This document shows, piece by piece, positions 51,139-60,393 of a DNA stretch of 64,000 nucleotides (positions are counted from its first letter, which is position 1; each line of letters starts with the position of its first letter). The notes beneath the pieces are model-generated. The model did no database searches, had not been told where the DNA came from, and saw only the letters and a program-made list of their open reading frames with translations. The position numbers and the translations under genes are program-made. The stretch is taken from the NCBI GenBank assembly GCA_963696585.1, contig CAVOKW010000035.1, forward strand, positions 124,001 through 188,000, in the 5' to 3' direction. The stretch is from Parvibaculum sp963696585 (GTDB taxonomy: Bacteria; Pseudomonadota; Alphaproteobacteria; Parvibaculales; Parvibaculaceae).

Positions 51139-51872
51139 TGGGTCACAAGGTAAATCCGATTGGTCTGCGCCTCGGTATCAACCGTACGTGGGACTCGCGC
51201 TGGTTCGCTGGCCGTCATGAATACGGCAAGCTGCTGCATGAAGACATCAAGATCCGCGAACTCCTGAGCGAGCAGCTCAAGGCTTCGGGCATCTCCAAGA
51301 TCGTCGTTGAGCGTCCGCACAAGAAGTGCCGTGTGACCATTCACACAGCGCGTCCCGGCGTCGTCATCGGCAAGAAGGGCGCTGACATTGAAAAGCTGCG
51401 CCAGCAGATCGGCAAGATCACGGCTTCGGAAGTTCATCTGAACATCGTCGAAGTCCGCAAGCCGGAAATCGATGCTACGCTCGTTGCCGAAAACATCGCG
51501 CAGCAGCTGGAACGTCGCGTGGCCTTCCGCCGCGCCATGAAGCGCGCCGTGCAGTCGGCGATGCGTCTGGGCGCTGGCGGCATCCGCATCAACTGTGCGG
51601 GTCGTCTGGGCGGCGCGGAAATCGCGCGCACGGAATGGTACCGCGAAGGTCGCGTGCCGCTGCATACGCTGCGCGCCGACATTGACTACGGGGTTGCGAC
51701 CGCCAAGACCGCCTATGGCACCTGCGGTGTCAAGGTCTGGATCTTCAAGGGCGAAATCCTCGAACATGATCCGATGGCCTCCGAGCGCCGTGCGCTTGAA
51801 GGTGGTGGCGAAGGCGGTGGCGAGAATCGCGGCGGTGGCCGTCCGCGCCGTGAGGCAGCCGGTCGGGACTGA
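51138..51872 (+). CDS. rpsC: 30S ribosomal protein S3
   Basis: 244 aa. MGHKVNPIGLRLGINRTWDS, the KH domain with GVVIGKKGADIEKLR, and the C-terminal half INCAGRLGGAEIARTEW are diagnostic. The tail (about 219-244) is Gly/Arg-rich (GGGEGGGENRGGGRPRRE), an alphaproteobacterial extension. Confidence 0.99.
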   Translation: MGHKVNPIGLRLGINRTWDSRWFAGRHEYGKLLHEDIKIRELLSEQLKASGISKIVVERPHKKCRVTIHTARPGVVIGKKGADIEKLRQQIGKITASEVHLNIVEVRKPEIDATLVAENIAQQLERRVAFRRAMKRAVQSAMRLGAGGIRINCAGRLGGAEIARTEWYREGRVPLHTLRADIDYGVATAKTAYGTCGVKVWIFKGEILEHDPMASERRALEGGGEGGGENRGGGRPRREAAGRD

Positions 51873-51923
51873 GGCTCAGACCTTGGTAAGCCGACAGTGA
51901 ATTGAGCGAAGAGAGCTACGACA

Positions 51924-52343
51924 ATGTTGCAACCGAAGCGCACTAAGTTCCGTAAGGCCCATAAGGGCCGCATCCATGGCAAGGCCAAGGGTGGGATGAA
52001 TCTCGACTTTGGGGCTTACGGTCTCAAGGCGCAGGAACCGGCACGTGTCACAGCACGTCAGATCGAAGCGGCGCGCCGCGCGATCACCCGTCACATGAAG
52101 CGTGCGGGTCGTGTATGGATCCGTATTTTCCCGGATGTGCCGGTGTCGTCGAAGCCGACCGAAGTTCGAATGGGTAAAGGTAAGGGTACGCCTGAGTTCT
52201 GGGCCGCCCGTGTGAAGCCAGGTCGCATCATGTTCGAGATTGATGGCGTGCCGCTGGCGATTGCCGAAGAAGCGATGCGACTTGGCGCTGCCAAGTTGCC
52301 GATCAAGACAAGGTTTGTGGCCCGTCCGGGTGAGCAGGCGTAA
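51924..52343 (+). CDS. rplP: 50S ribosomal protein L16
   Basis: 139 aa. MLQPKRTKFRKAHKGRIHG, IEAARRAITRHMKR and KGKGTPEFWAARVKPGRIMFE are signatures. It lies close to the A site of the 50S subunit. Confidence 0.99.
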   Translation: MLQPKRTKFRKAHKGRIHGKAKGGMNLDFGAYGLKAQEPARVTARQIEAARRAITRHMKRAGRVWIRIFPDVPVSSKPTEVRMGKGKGTPEFWAARVKPGRIMFEIDGVPLAIAEEAMRLGAAKLPIKTRFVARPGEQA

Positions 52344-52389
52344 GGCAGACGCGTTCCGCCGAAACGCGGGTTAACGAAAGGGTGAGGCC

Positions 52390-52602
52390 ATGAAGGCCAG
52401 TGATGTGAGAGATATGACGCCAGACCAGATGCAGGATGAATTGCTGCGCCTCAAGAAGGCCCAGTTCAATCTGCGCTTCCAGGGCGCCAGCGGTCAGCTG
52501 GAAAAGACGTCAGAGATGCGCAAGGTCCGTCGTGACATTGCGCGTATCAAGACCATCCAGGGTCAGCGCGTGGCGCAGGCTGCTGGTACGAGCAAGGACT
52601 GA
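52390..52602 (+). CDS. rpmC: 50S ribosomal protein L29
   Basis: 70 aa, two helices. MTPDQMQDELLRLKKAQFNLRF and RKVRRDIARIKTI are typical. It sits beside L23 at the tunnel exit. Followed by rpsQ after 11 bp. Confidence 0.97.
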   Translation: MKASDVRDMTPDQMQDELLRLKKAQFNLRFQGASGQLEKTSEMRKVRRDIARIKTIQGQRVAQAAGTSKD

Positions 52603-52613
52603 GGACAAGCGAA

Positions 52614-52850
52614 ATGCCGAAAAGAATCCTGCAGGGTACTGTGGTCAGCGACAAGAACGACAAGACCGTCGTGGTGAATGTCGAACGCCGTTTCAAGGAT
52701 CCCGTCCTCAAGAAGATCGTGCGGCGGTCCAAGCGCTACCATGCGCATGACGAAAGCAACGCGGTGAAGGTGGGCGAAACGGTGAAGATCCGTGAGTGCA
52801 AGCCGATCTCGAAGCTGAAGAAGTGGGAAGTTTATACGGAAGAAGCCTGA
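52614..52850 (+). CDS. rpsQ: 30S ribosomal protein S17
   Basis: 78 aa. MPKRILQGTVVSDKNDKTVV and VKIRECKPISKLKKWEV are diagnostic. Primary 16S rRNA binder. Confidence 0.98.
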   Translation: MPKRILQGTVVSDKNDKTVVVNVERRFKDPVLKKIVRRSKRYHAHDESNAVKVGETVKIRECKPISKLKKWEVYTEEA

Positions 52851-52893
52851 GCCAGTGTGTTCAGGACCTTTCCGAGCGAAGGCGGATTAAGTC

Positions 52894-53262
52894 ATGATTC
52901 AGCAAGAGACAAATCTGGATGTCGCCGATAACTCAGGTGCGCGCCGCGTGATGTGCATCAAGGTTCTCGGTGGTTCCAAGAGGAAATACGCGACAGTTGG
53001 CGACATCATTGTTGTCAGCATCAAGGAAGCGATTCCGCGCGGCAAGGTGAAGAAGGGCGACGTCATGAAGGCGGTCGTCGTTCGCACGGCGAAGGACATC
53101 CATCGTGCCGATGGCAGCGTCATCCGCTTTGATCGCAATGCCGCCGTACTGATCAACAACCAGGGCGAACCCATCGGAACGCGCATTTTCGGACCGGTTA
53201 CACGCGAACTTCGCGCGAAGAACCACATGAAGATCGTTTCGCTCGCGCCGGAGGTGCTTTGA
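52894..53262 (+). CDS. rplN: 50S ribosomal protein L14
   Basis: 122 aa. MIQQETNLDVADNSGARRVM and GTRIFGPVTRELR are signatures. The first gene of the spc portion. Its TGA overlaps the rplX ATG (TTTGATG). Confidence 0.99.
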   Translation: MIQQETNLDVADNSGARRVMCIKVLGGSKRKYATVGDIIVVSIKEAIPRGKVKKGDVMKAVVVRTAKDIHRADGSVIRFDRNAAVLINNQGEPIGTRIFGPVTRELRAKNHMKIVSLAPEVL

Positions 53263-53579
53263 TGGCTGCGAAGATTAAAAAGGGCGACAAGGTCGTCGTT
53301 CTGTCCGGCAAGGACAAAGGCAAGAGCGGCACTGTGATCGGCGTGTTCCCGAAAGAGGATCGCGCGCTGGTTCAGGGCGTGAACATGGTCAAGCGCCACC
53401 AGAAGCCGTCACAGGTTTCGGCTGGTGGCATCGTGAACCGTGAAGCGTCGCTGCATATTTCGAATATCGCGATCGCCGATCCCAAGACGGGCAAGGCCAC
53501 GCGCGTTGGTTTCAAGACGCTTGAAAACGGCACCAAGGTGCGCTTTGCCAAGTCGTCGGGAGAAGTGATCGATGGCTGA
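53262..53579 (+). CDS. rplX: 50S ribosomal protein L24
   Basis: 105 aa. KIKKGDKVVVLSGKDKGKSG is the KOW motif region, and GIVNREASLHISNIAI follows. An in-frame TTG directly before the ATG is ignored. Overlaps rplE by 8 bp. Confidence 0.98.
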   Translation: MAAKIKKGDKVVVLSGKDKGKSGTVIGVFPKEDRALVQGVNMVKRHQKPSQVSAGGIVNREASLHISNIAIADPKTGKATRVGFKTLENGTKVRFAKSSGEVIDG

Positions 53580-54129
53580 TACTCAGTACACGCCCCGCCT
53601 GAAGGCAATCTATCTGGACCAGATCCGCAGCGCGCTGACGGAAAAGTTCCAGTACAAGAACGTCATGCAGGTGCCGCAGCTTGACAAGGTCGTGATCAAC
53701 ATGGGTGTTGGCGAAGCGGTCGCCGACTCCAAGAAGATCAAGAATGCCTACGAGGAGTTGCAGGCGATTTCCGGCCAGAAGCCGGTCATCACCAAAGCCA
53801 AGACCTCGATTGCGACCTTCAAGGTTCGCGAAGATATGCCGATTGGCGTGAAGGTGACCCTTCGCAAGGATCGCATGTATGAATTCATCGACCGTCTGGT
53901 GACGATCGCCCTGCCGCGCGTCCGCGACTTCCGCGGCCTGAATGGCAAGAGCTTCGACGGTCGCGGCAACTACGCTATGGGTCTCAAGGAACATATCGTG
54001 TTCCCTGAAATCGACTACGACAAGGTCGACCAGATTTGGGGTATGGACATCATCGTCTGCACCACGGCAAAGACGGACGACGAAGCACGGGAATTGCTGC
54101 GCGGGTTCAATTTCCCGTTCACGAAATAA
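53572..54129 (+). CDS. rplE: 50S ribosomal protein L5
   Basis: 185 aa. KVVINMGVGEAVADSKKI and GRGNYAMGLKEHIVFPEI are typical. Binds 5S rRNA and contacts S13 across the subunit interface. Confidence 0.99.
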   Translation: MADTQYTPRLKAIYLDQIRSALTEKFQYKNVMQVPQLDKVVINMGVGEAVADSKKIKNAYEELQAISGQKPVITKAKTSIATFKVREDMPIGVKVTLRKDRMYEFIDRLVTIALPRVRDFRGLNGKSFDGRGNYAMGLKEHIVFPEIDYDKVDQIWGMDIIVCTTAKTDDEARELLRGFNFPFTK

Positions 54130-54171
54130 GTTTTGGATCGGTTCGCTGAGGCGAACCCGACGGAGGTTTGG

Positions 54172-54477
54172 ATGGCAAAGAAGAGCGCCATTAATCGGGA
54201 TCAGAAGCGTCGCAAGCTGGTGGCCAAGTTTGCCAACAAGCGCGCAAAGCTGAAAGCGATGACGACGGATGCGAAGCTCTCGATGGAAGAGCGTTTCGAT
54301 GCGCAGTTGAAGCTCGCCGAGCTTCCGCGCAATTCGTCGAAGACCCGCGTTCACAATCGCTGTGAAATCTCGGGACGTAGCAAGGCCTATTACCGGAAGC
54401 TGCGCATGTCGCGTATTGCGCTTCGCGATCTCGCCTCACGTGGCCAGATCCCCGGTATGGTCAAGTCGAGCTGGTGA
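54172..54477 (+). CDS. rpsN: 30S ribosomal protein S14
   Basis: 101 aa, the zinc-free long form: no CxxC pairs. NRCEISGRSKAYYRKLRMSRI and the C-terminal GMVKSSW are signatures. The ATG follows GACGGAGGTTTGG. Confidence 0.98.
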   Translation: MAKKSAINRDQKRRKLVAKFANKRAKLKAMTTDAKLSMEERFDAQLKLAELPRNSSKTRVHNRCEISGRSKAYYRKLRMSRIALRDLASRGQIPGMVKSSW

Positions 54478-54490
54478 GGAGTAACGCGCA

Positions 54491-54889
54491 ATGACGATGA
54501 CCGATCCTCTTGGCGATATGATCACTCGCATCCGCAACGCACAACTGCGCGGAAAGAGCAAAGTGGTGTCGCCCGCCTCGAAGCTTCGTGGCTGGGTGCT
54601 CGATGTGCTTGCTGATGAAGGTTTCATCCGCGGCTACGCAAAGGTTGACTACCCGAACGGGAAGTCCGAGTTCGAAATCGAACTCAAGTATAATGAAGGC
54701 ACGCCGGTCATCCAGATGATCGAACGTGTGTCCACACCGGGTCGCCGCGTTTATTCGTCTGTGAAGACGATGCCGGTGGTGAGCAATGGTTTGGGTATTT
54801 CGATCCTTTCGACACCGAAGGGCATCATGTCTGATGTCGCGGCGCGGGAGCAGAATGTTGGTGGCGAGGTGCTCTGCCGCGTCTTCTGA
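54491..54889 (+). CDS. rpsH: 30S ribosomal protein S8
   Basis: 132 aa. TDPLGDMITRIRNAQLRGK and ILSTPKGIMSDVAAREQNVG are signatures. In E. coli S8 is the translational repressor of the spc operon; no matching leader was checked here. Confidence 0.99.
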   Translation: MTMTDPLGDMITRIRNAQLRGKSKVVSPASKLRGWVLDVLADEGFIRGYAKVDYPNGKSEFEIELKYNEGTPVIQMIERVSTPGRRVYSSVKTMPVVSNGLGISILSTPKGIMSDVAAREQNVGGEVLCRVF

Positions 54890-54936
54890 GACGCCTGGCA
54901 GCACACGTCAGTAAGAGACGACGGGAAACAGAGACC

Positions 54937-55470
54937 ATGTCGCGAATTGGCAAATATCCGATCGCTGTCCCAGCCGGGGTAACGGTCAAACTTGACGAGC
55001 AGGAAATTGCCGTCAAAGGACCAAAGGGTGAGCTGAAGCTGACCCTCGTTGAAGATGTGAGCGTGGAGCATGCCGATGGCAAGCTCACGGTGCGTCCACG
55101 CGAGGACACGCAGCGCGCTCGCGCGATGTGGGGCCTGAGCCGCACGCTGGTCGAGAACCTTGTGATCGGTGTCACCACCGGTTTCACGAAGAACCTGGAA
55201 ATCAGCGGCGTGGGCTATCGCGCCGCCCTTCAGGGCAAGAACCTGCAGCTCAATCTGGGCTTCAGCCATGATGTTATTTATGCGATCCCTGAGGGAATCG
55301 AAGTAAAGGTTGGCAAGCCAACCGAAATTTCGATCAGCGGCATCGACAAGCAGAAAGTCGGGCAGGTTGCTGCCGAGATCCGCGCCTATCGCGGTCCTGA
55401 GCCTTACAAGGGCAAGGGCGTGCGCTATGCCGGCGAATTCATCTTCCGCAAGGAAGGCAAGAAGAAGTGA
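54937..55470 (+). CDS. rplF: 50S ribosomal protein L6
   Basis: 177 aa, two similar domains. SRIGKYPIAVPAGVTV and the C-terminal RAYRGPEPYKGKGVRYAGEF are diagnostic. Confidence 0.99.
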   Translation: MSRIGKYPIAVPAGVTVKLDEQEIAVKGPKGELKLTLVEDVSVEHADGKLTVRPREDTQRARAMWGLSRTLVENLVIGVTTGFTKNLEISGVGYRAALQGKNLQLNLGFSHDVIYAIPEGIEVKVGKPTEISISGIDKQKVGQVAAEIRAYRGPEPYKGKGVRYAGEFIFRKEGKKK

Positions 55471-55483
55471 GCGGGATGCGGTC

Positions 55484-55837
55484 ATGAACAAACTCAAGGT
55501 ACTTCATCAGCGCCGGACGATGCGCAATCGCAGCAAGCTCGCCAAGATGGCCAATGGCCGTCCGCGTCTGTCTGTGTTCCGTTCGTCCAAGCATATCTAT
55601 GCGCAGATCATCGACGACAGGAACGGCGTGACGCTTGCGGCTGCCTCGACGAAAGAGGAAGCATTCAACGGCAAGGGTACGAATGTCGATGCGGCGGTCG
55701 AGATCGGTCGCCTGGTTGCCCAGCGCGCCAGCGCTGCCGGCGTCAAGGATGTCGTGTTCGATCGCGGCGGTTACATTTTCCACGGGCGCGTGAAAGCGCT
55801 CGCCGAGGGCGCCCGCGAAGGCGGCCTCAACTTCTAA
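55484..55837 (+). CDS. rplR: 50S ribosomal protein L18
   Basis: 117 aa. RPRLSVFRSSKHIYAQIIDD and VVFDRGGYIFHGRVKALAEG are signatures. 5S rRNA binder. The ATG at 55484 is used; the frame is open much further upstream, where it overlaps rplF out of phase. Confidence 0.98.
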   Translation: MNKLKVLHQRRTMRNRSKLAKMANGRPRLSVFRSSKHIYAQIIDDRNGVTLAAASTKEEAFNGKGTNVDAAVEIGRLVAQRASAAGVKDVVFDRGGYIFHGRVKALAEGAREGGLNF

Positions 55838-55849
55838 GGGATTGGCATA

Positions 55850-56413
55850 GTGGCACGGAAAGATTTTCGGGAACGGGAAGAGCGCGACAGCGAGTTCGTC
55901 GACAAGCTCGTCCATATCAACCGCGTCGCCAAGGTGGTGAAGGGCGGCAAGCGCTTTGGCTTTGCTGCTCTCGTCGTGGTTGGCGATCAGAAGGGCCGCG
56001 TCGGCTTCGGTCATGGCAAGGCACGTGAAGTGCCCGAAGCCATCCGCAAGGCGACGGAAGCTGCCAAGCGCGCGATGATCCGCGTGCCGCTGCGCGAAGG
56101 CCGGACGCTGCATCATGATGTCAATGGCCGCCATGGCGCGGGCCGGGTTCTGCTGCGTGCAGCCCCTGCCGGTACGGGTATCATTGCCGGTGGTCCGATG
56201 CGCGCCGTTTTCGAAACGCTCGGCATGCAGGACGTTGTGGCCAAGTCGCTTGGGTCAAGCAACCCCTACAACATGGTGCGCGCCACATTCGATGCGCTCA
56301 GGCATGAGCAGAGCCCCCGCATGGTGGCCGCGCGTCGTGGCAAGAAAGTCAGCGAAATTGTCGGTCGCCGCAGCGATGCCGCCGCCGAGGTCAGCGAAGC
56401 AGCTGTCGACTGA
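55850..56413 (+). CDS. rpsE: 30S ribosomal protein S5
   Basis: 187 aa, GTG start. EFVDKLVHINRVAKVVKGGK and AAPAGTGIIAGGPMRAV are diagnostic. The tail after about residue 165 (GRRSDAAAEVSEAAVD) is a lineage-specific extension. Confidence 0.99.
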   Translation: MARKDFREREERDSEFVDKLVHINRVAKVVKGGKRFGFAALVVVGDQKGRVGFGHGKAREVPEAIRKATEAAKRAMIRVPLREGRTLHHDVNGRHGAGRVLLRAAPAGTGIIAGGPMRAVFETLGMQDVVAKSLGSSNPYNMVRATFDALRHEQSPRMVAARRGKKVSEIVGRRSDAAAEVSEAAVD

Positions 56414-56467
56414 GGTCAAACTGTCGGCGTGACGACAGTCAGCGATACGGATTAGAGGAACAAGGAC

Positions 56468-56674
56468 ATGTCAGCGAAGAAATCAGACGGCGCCAGGACT
56501 GTGACCGTCCAGCAGATCGGGAGCCCGTTGCGGCGCCAGCCCGACCAGCGCCAAACGCTGATCGGCCTTGGCCTGAACAAGATGCGTCGTACCAAGACGC
56601 TGAACGACACGCCCGCGATCCGCGGGATGATCAACAAGGTCGCCCATCTCGTCCGCGTTGTGGACGAGGCTTAA
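56468..56674 (+). CDS. rpmD: 50S ribosomal protein L30
   Basis: 68 aa. VTVQQIGSPLRRQPDQRQTL and GLGLNKMRRTKTLNDTPAIR are typical of L30 lacking the N-terminal extension of larger homologues. Confidence 0.98.
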   Translation: MSAKKSDGARTVTVQQIGSPLRRQPDQRQTLIGLGLNKMRRTKTLNDTPAIRGMINKVAHLVRVVDEA

Positions 56675-56692
56675 GGGGTACGAGGCAGAGCC

Positions 56693-57211
56693 ATGAAACT
56701 CAACGAAATCACAGATAATCCCGGCGCCCGTAAATCGCGTATCCGCGTCGGTCGCGGTATCGGCTCGACCAAGGGCAAGACCGGTGGTCGCGGCGTGAAG
56801 GGTCAGACCTCGCGTTCGGGCGTGGCGATCAAAGGCTATGAAGGCGGCCAGATGCCGATTCATATGCGTTTGCCAAAGCGCGGCTTCAATAACATTTTCC
56901 GGCTCGACTACAGCCCGGTCAATCTCGGCCGCATCCAGGTGGCGATTGATGCGGGCAAGCTCGACCCGAAAGCGAAGGTTGACGCGGAAGCCCTTGTCAA
57001 AGCTGGCGTCATCCGTCGCCCGCTGGACGGCATCCGTCTGCTGGCCAAGGGTGAGTTGAAGACCAGGCTTGATTTCGAAGTTGCCGGTGTTTCGGAAGCC
57101 GCCAAGGCGGCTGTCGAGAAGCTCGGTGGTTCGGTGAGCGTGATCGAGTCCCGCAAGGAAAAAGTGGCTGCGGCGGCAGCTGTGAAGGCAGCCAAGAAGG
57201 CGGCTAGATAA
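56693..57211 (+). CDS. rplO: 50S ribosomal protein L15
   Basis: 172 aa. KLNEITDNPGARKSRIRVGR, GRGIGSTKGKTGGRGVKGQ and FEGGQMPIHMRLPKRGF-like sequence are signatures. The tail is Lys/Ala-rich and longer than in E. coli. Confidence 0.99.
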   Translation: MKLNEITDNPGARKSRIRVGRGIGSTKGKTGGRGVKGQTSRSGVAIKGYEGGQMPIHMRLPKRGFNNIFRLDYSPVNLGRIQVAIDAGKLDPKAKVDAEALVKAGVIRRPLDGIRLLAKGELKTRLDFEVAGVSEAAKAAVEKLGGSVSVIESRKEKVAAAAAVKAAKKAAR

Positions 57212-57268
57212 GTCGCCGTCTGAATGCGCGAAAGCGTTTTCCGGTTCCTGCTCAAAGGGTGAGATTGA

Positions 57269-58600
57269 ATGGCTTCGGCGGCAGAACAGCTTGCGGCAAA
57301 TCTGAACTTCTCCGCCTTTGCCAAGGCTGAAGAGCTCAAAAAGCGCATCTGGTTTACGCTGGGCGCACTCATCATCTATCGTCTTGGCACTTACATCCCG
57401 CTGCCTGGTATTGATCCGGCAGCGCTTGCCGATGTCTTCAAGCAGAACTCTTCGGGTCTGCTTGGCGTGTTCGACATGTTTGCCGGCGGCGCTGTTGGTC
57501 GTATGGCGATCTTCGCGCTGGCAATCATGCCCTATATTTCGTCTTCCATCATCATGCAGTTGATGACGACTGTTTCGCCCCAGCTTGAAGCTCTCAAGAA
57601 AGAGGGCGAGCAGGGCCGCAAGACCATCAATCAGTACACGCGCTATGGCACCGTCATTCTGGCGGCGCTGCAAGGCTATGGCATCGCTGTCGGTCTTGAA
57701 GGGGCGCAGCATGTGGTCATGGACCCGGGCATGTTCTTTCGTGTCTCGACGGTCATCACCCTTGTCGGCGGCACCATGTTCCTGATGTGGCTGGGTGAGC
57801 AGATCACCTCGCGTGGTGTCGGCAATGGTATTTCGCTCATCATCTTCGCCGGCATTGTCGCCAATCTTCCTCATGCCGTCGTCGGCACACTGGAACTTGG
57901 CCGCACCGGCGCGCTTTCAACCGGCATCATCCTGGTGCTCGGCGTCATGGTGGTTGCCGTCATCATGGGCATCGTGTTTGTGGAGCGCGCCCAGCGGCGT
58001 CTGATCGTGCAATATCCCAAGCGCCAGGTCGGCAACAAGATGTATGGCGGGGACAGCTCGCACCTGCCCCTGAAGCTCAATACTTCGGGCGTCATTCCGC
58101 CGATCTTTGCCTCGTCGCTGCTGTTGCTGCCAGTGACGATTGCCAATTTCACAGCCGGGCAAGGCCCTGAATGGCTGAACTCGGTAACGGCGCTGCTCGG
58201 CCAGGGCCAGCCGCTGCATATGGCGCTTTATGCCGCCGGCATCGTGTTCTTTGCGTTTTTCTATACGGCCATTGTCTTTAATCCGCAGGAGACGGCGGAA
58301 AACCTCAAGAAGTATGGCGGGTTTATTCCCGGCATCCGGCCCGGTGCGCGGACAGCCGAATATATCGACTATGTGCTGACGCGACTGACGGTGCTTGGTG
58401 CGGGTTATCTGGTCATCATCTGTCTGCTGCCCGAGATCCTGATTGCTCAGTACAAAGTGCCGTTTGCATTCGGTGGCACCTCGCTGCTGATCGTGGTCAG
58501 CGTGACCATGGATACGGTTGCCCAGATTCAAAGTCATCTCCTGGCGCATCAATATGAAGGTCTCATCAAGAAGTCGAAGCTGCGGGGAGCGCGTCGATGA
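57269..58600 (+). CDS. secY: preprotein translocase subunit SecY
   Basis: 443 aa with ten transmembrane helices; the central channel of the Sec translocon. The first helix has LGALIIYRLGTYIPLPGID, the plug region FDMFAGGAVGRMAIFALAIM follows, and the cytoplasmic loops have RKTINQYTRYGT and PKRQVGNKMYGGDSSHLPLK. Overlaps adk by 4 bp (ATGA). Confidence 0.99.
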   Translation: MASAAEQLAANLNFSAFAKAEELKKRIWFTLGALIIYRLGTYIPLPGIDPAALADVFKQNSSGLLGVFDMFAGGAVGRMAIFALAIMPYISSSIIMQLMTTVSPQLEALKKEGEQGRKTINQYTRYGTVILAALQGYGIAVGLEGAQHVVMDPGMFFRVSTVITLVGGTMFLMWLGEQITSRGVGNGISLIIFAGIVANLPHAVVGTLELGRTGALSTGIILVLGVMVVAVIMGIVFVERAQRRLIVQYPKRQVGNKMYGGDSSHLPLKLNTSGVIPPIFASSLLLLPVTIANFTAGQGPEWLNSVTALLGQGQPLHMALYAAGIVFFAFFYTAIVFNPQETAENLKKYGGFIPGIRPGARTAEYIDYVLTRLTVLGAGYLVIICLLPEILIAQYKVPFAFGGTSLLIVVSVTMDTVAQIQSHLLAHQYEGLIKKSKLRGARR

Positions 58601-59214
58601 AACTGATACTGCTTGGCCCTCCGGGCGCAGGAAAAGGCACTCAGGCCAAACGGCTTGAGGAACATTACGGTTATGTGCAGCTGTCGACGGGCGATATGCT
58701 TCGCGCCGCCGTTGCCGCCAAGACCGAAATCGGCAAACAGGCCGAGGCCATCATGGCGCGCGGCGATCTGGTGCCCGATGACGTTGTTGTCGGCATCATT
58801 GCAGAGCGCATTGAGCAGCCCGATGCCAGGAAGGGTTACATCCTGGACGGATTCCCGCGCAATGTGGCTCAGGCTGAAGCGCTGGACGCCATGCTGAAGA
58901 GCAAGGGCACCGAACTGGACGCGGTTGTGGAGTTGCGCGTTGATAGCGCCATTCTGCTCAGCCGTATCGAAACGAGGGCTGCGCAGACCGAGGGGGGTCC
59001 GCGCGCTGACGATAATGCCGAAGCGCTCAAAAAGCGCCTCGATGTCTATGACGAGCAGACAGCACCGCTGATTGCCTATTACGGCAAGACCGGCAAGCTC
59101 AAGACCGTCGATGGCATGAAGACGATGGATGAAGTGACCGCCGCGATCGTGGCGGCGCTTGGAATTGAAAAATCGAAGGGAAGTTTGCTTAACTGGTTGA
59201 CTGGGAAGGCTTAA
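58597..59214 (+). CDS. adk: adenylate kinase
   Basis: 205 aa; interconverts AMP, ADP and ATP. P-loop GPPGAGKGTQ (7-16), AMP-binding DMLRAAVA and DGFPRNVAQA. The LID segment (ETRAAQTEGGPRADDNAEAL) is short and has no zinc-binding Cys, as in short-type adenylate kinases. The adk position between secY and rpsM is typical of alphaproteobacteria. Confidence 0.98.
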   Translation: MKLILLGPPGAGKGTQAKRLEEHYGYVQLSTGDMLRAAVAAKTEIGKQAEAIMARGDLVPDDVVVGIIAERIEQPDARKGYILDGFPRNVAQAEALDAMLKSKGTELDAVVELRVDSAILLSRIETRAAQTEGGPRADDNAEALKKRLDVYDEQTAPLIAYYGKTGKLKTVDGMKTMDEVTAAIVAALGIEKSKGSLLNWLTGKA

Positions 59215-59267
59215 AACCTATAATCCCGGCCTTCGCGGCGACACTTTCAGCTTCTTTCCCGGTTTTT

Positions 59268-59275
59268 GGTATAAA
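59268..59275 (+). promoter_or_regulatory. extended -10 promoter candidate for rpsM-rpoA
   Basis: TGGTATAAA in the 211-bp adk-rpsM gap fits an extended -10 element (TGnTATAAT), although the matching -35 is poor. A TTGACC at 59308-59313 is another possible -35. The gap suggests the alpha operon has its own promoter. Confidence 0.35.
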
Positions 59276-59425
59276 TCTGGCGGATTTCAGCCATTTTTAA
59301 CCCAATTTTGACCGGGAATTTTGATGTAAGTGCCGGTTAAGCGATTCCCCCTGTGACGTTTCCAGTCGTTCACCCAGCGTGAAACGGCGGTTTATGCACA
59401 GGTCATGTGAGAGCAGGAGAAGAAC

Positions 59426-59794
59426 GTGGCTCGTATCGCTGGCGTCAACATCCCGACCAATAAGCGGGTGATTATCGCATTGACCTACATCACCGGTATT
59501 GGCAACGCCAAGGCCAAGGAGATCTGCGACAAGGTGGGTATCCCCGCCGAGCGTCGCGTGAACCAGCTGGCCGACGCCGAGATCATTCAGATCCGCGAAA
59601 CGATCGACCGTGACTATCTCGTCGAAGGCGATCTTCGCCGCGACACATCAATGAACATCAAGCGCCTTATGGATCTTGGCTGCTATCGCGGCCTGCGTCA
59701 CCGCAAGGGCCTGCCGGTTCATGGCCAGCGCACGCATACCAATGCGCGTACCCGCAAGGGTCCGGCCAAGGCGATCGCCGGCAAGAAGAAGTAA
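59426..59794 (+). CDS. rpsM: 30S ribosomal protein S13
   Basis: 122 aa, GTG start after GCAGGAGAAGAAC. ARIAGVNIPTNKRV and RGLRHRKGLPVHGQRTHTNA are signatures. First gene of the alpha portion. Confidence 0.99.
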   Translation: MARIAGVNIPTNKRVIIALTYITGIGNAKAKEICDKVGIPAERRVNQLADAEIIQIRETIDRDYLVEGDLRRDTSMNIKRLMDLGCYRGLRHRKGLPVHGQRTHTNARTRKGPAKAIAGKKK

Positions 59795-59862
59795 GATACC
59801 CGTTTAGATACCAGCCGGGGCGCTCTGAAGCGGCCCCCGCGTACCACGAAAGTTAGAGATCG

Positions 59863-60252
59863 ATGGCGAAGGAAAAGACACGCATCCGCCGCAAGGAACG
59901 AAAGAATATCTCATCGGGTGTGGCCCATGTGAATTCGACGTTCAACAACACCATGATCACGATCACGGATGCCCAGGGCAACGCGATCTCATGGTCGTCG
60001 GCGGGCATGATGGGCTTCAAGGGCAGCCGCAAGTCGACACCCTTCGCCGCGCAGATGGCTGCCGAGGATGCCGGCAAGAAGGCCATGGAACATGGTATGC
60101 GCACGCTGGAAGTTGAAGTTTGCGGCCCGGGTTCGGGTCGTGAGTCCGCACTGCGCGCGTTGCAGTCGGTTGGCTTCACCGTCACGACGATCCGTGACGT
60201 GACACCCATTCCGCATAATGGTTGCCGGCCGCCAAAGCGCCGTCGCGTCTGA
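59863..60252 (+). CDS. rpsK: 30S ribosomal protein S11
   Basis: 129 aa. HVNSTFNNTMITITDAQGN and PHNGCRPPKRRRV at the C-terminus are diagnostic. No rpsD follows, as usual in this class. Confidence 0.99.
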   Translation: MAKEKTRIRRKERKNISSGVAHVNSTFNNTMITITDAQGNAISWSSAGMMGFKGSRKSTPFAAQMAAEDAGKKAMEHGMRTLEVEVCGPGSGRESALRALQSVGFTVTTIRDVTPIPHNGCRPPKRRRV

Positions 60253-60393
60253 CCTTCATTCTCACGAACATATGCAAGGTCACGTCCGGCTCGCACGATT
60301 GGATAGTGGAGCGGACGTTAAAGAGAGCAGGTGGCGGATTTCTCCCGCCCGGGCGCGTCGAGAGACGCCCCAAAACGGCATGAGGTTACTGAC

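Noticed and set aside
56483..57874. 463-aa minus-strand open frame
   Set aside because: Antisense to rpmD, rplO and secY.
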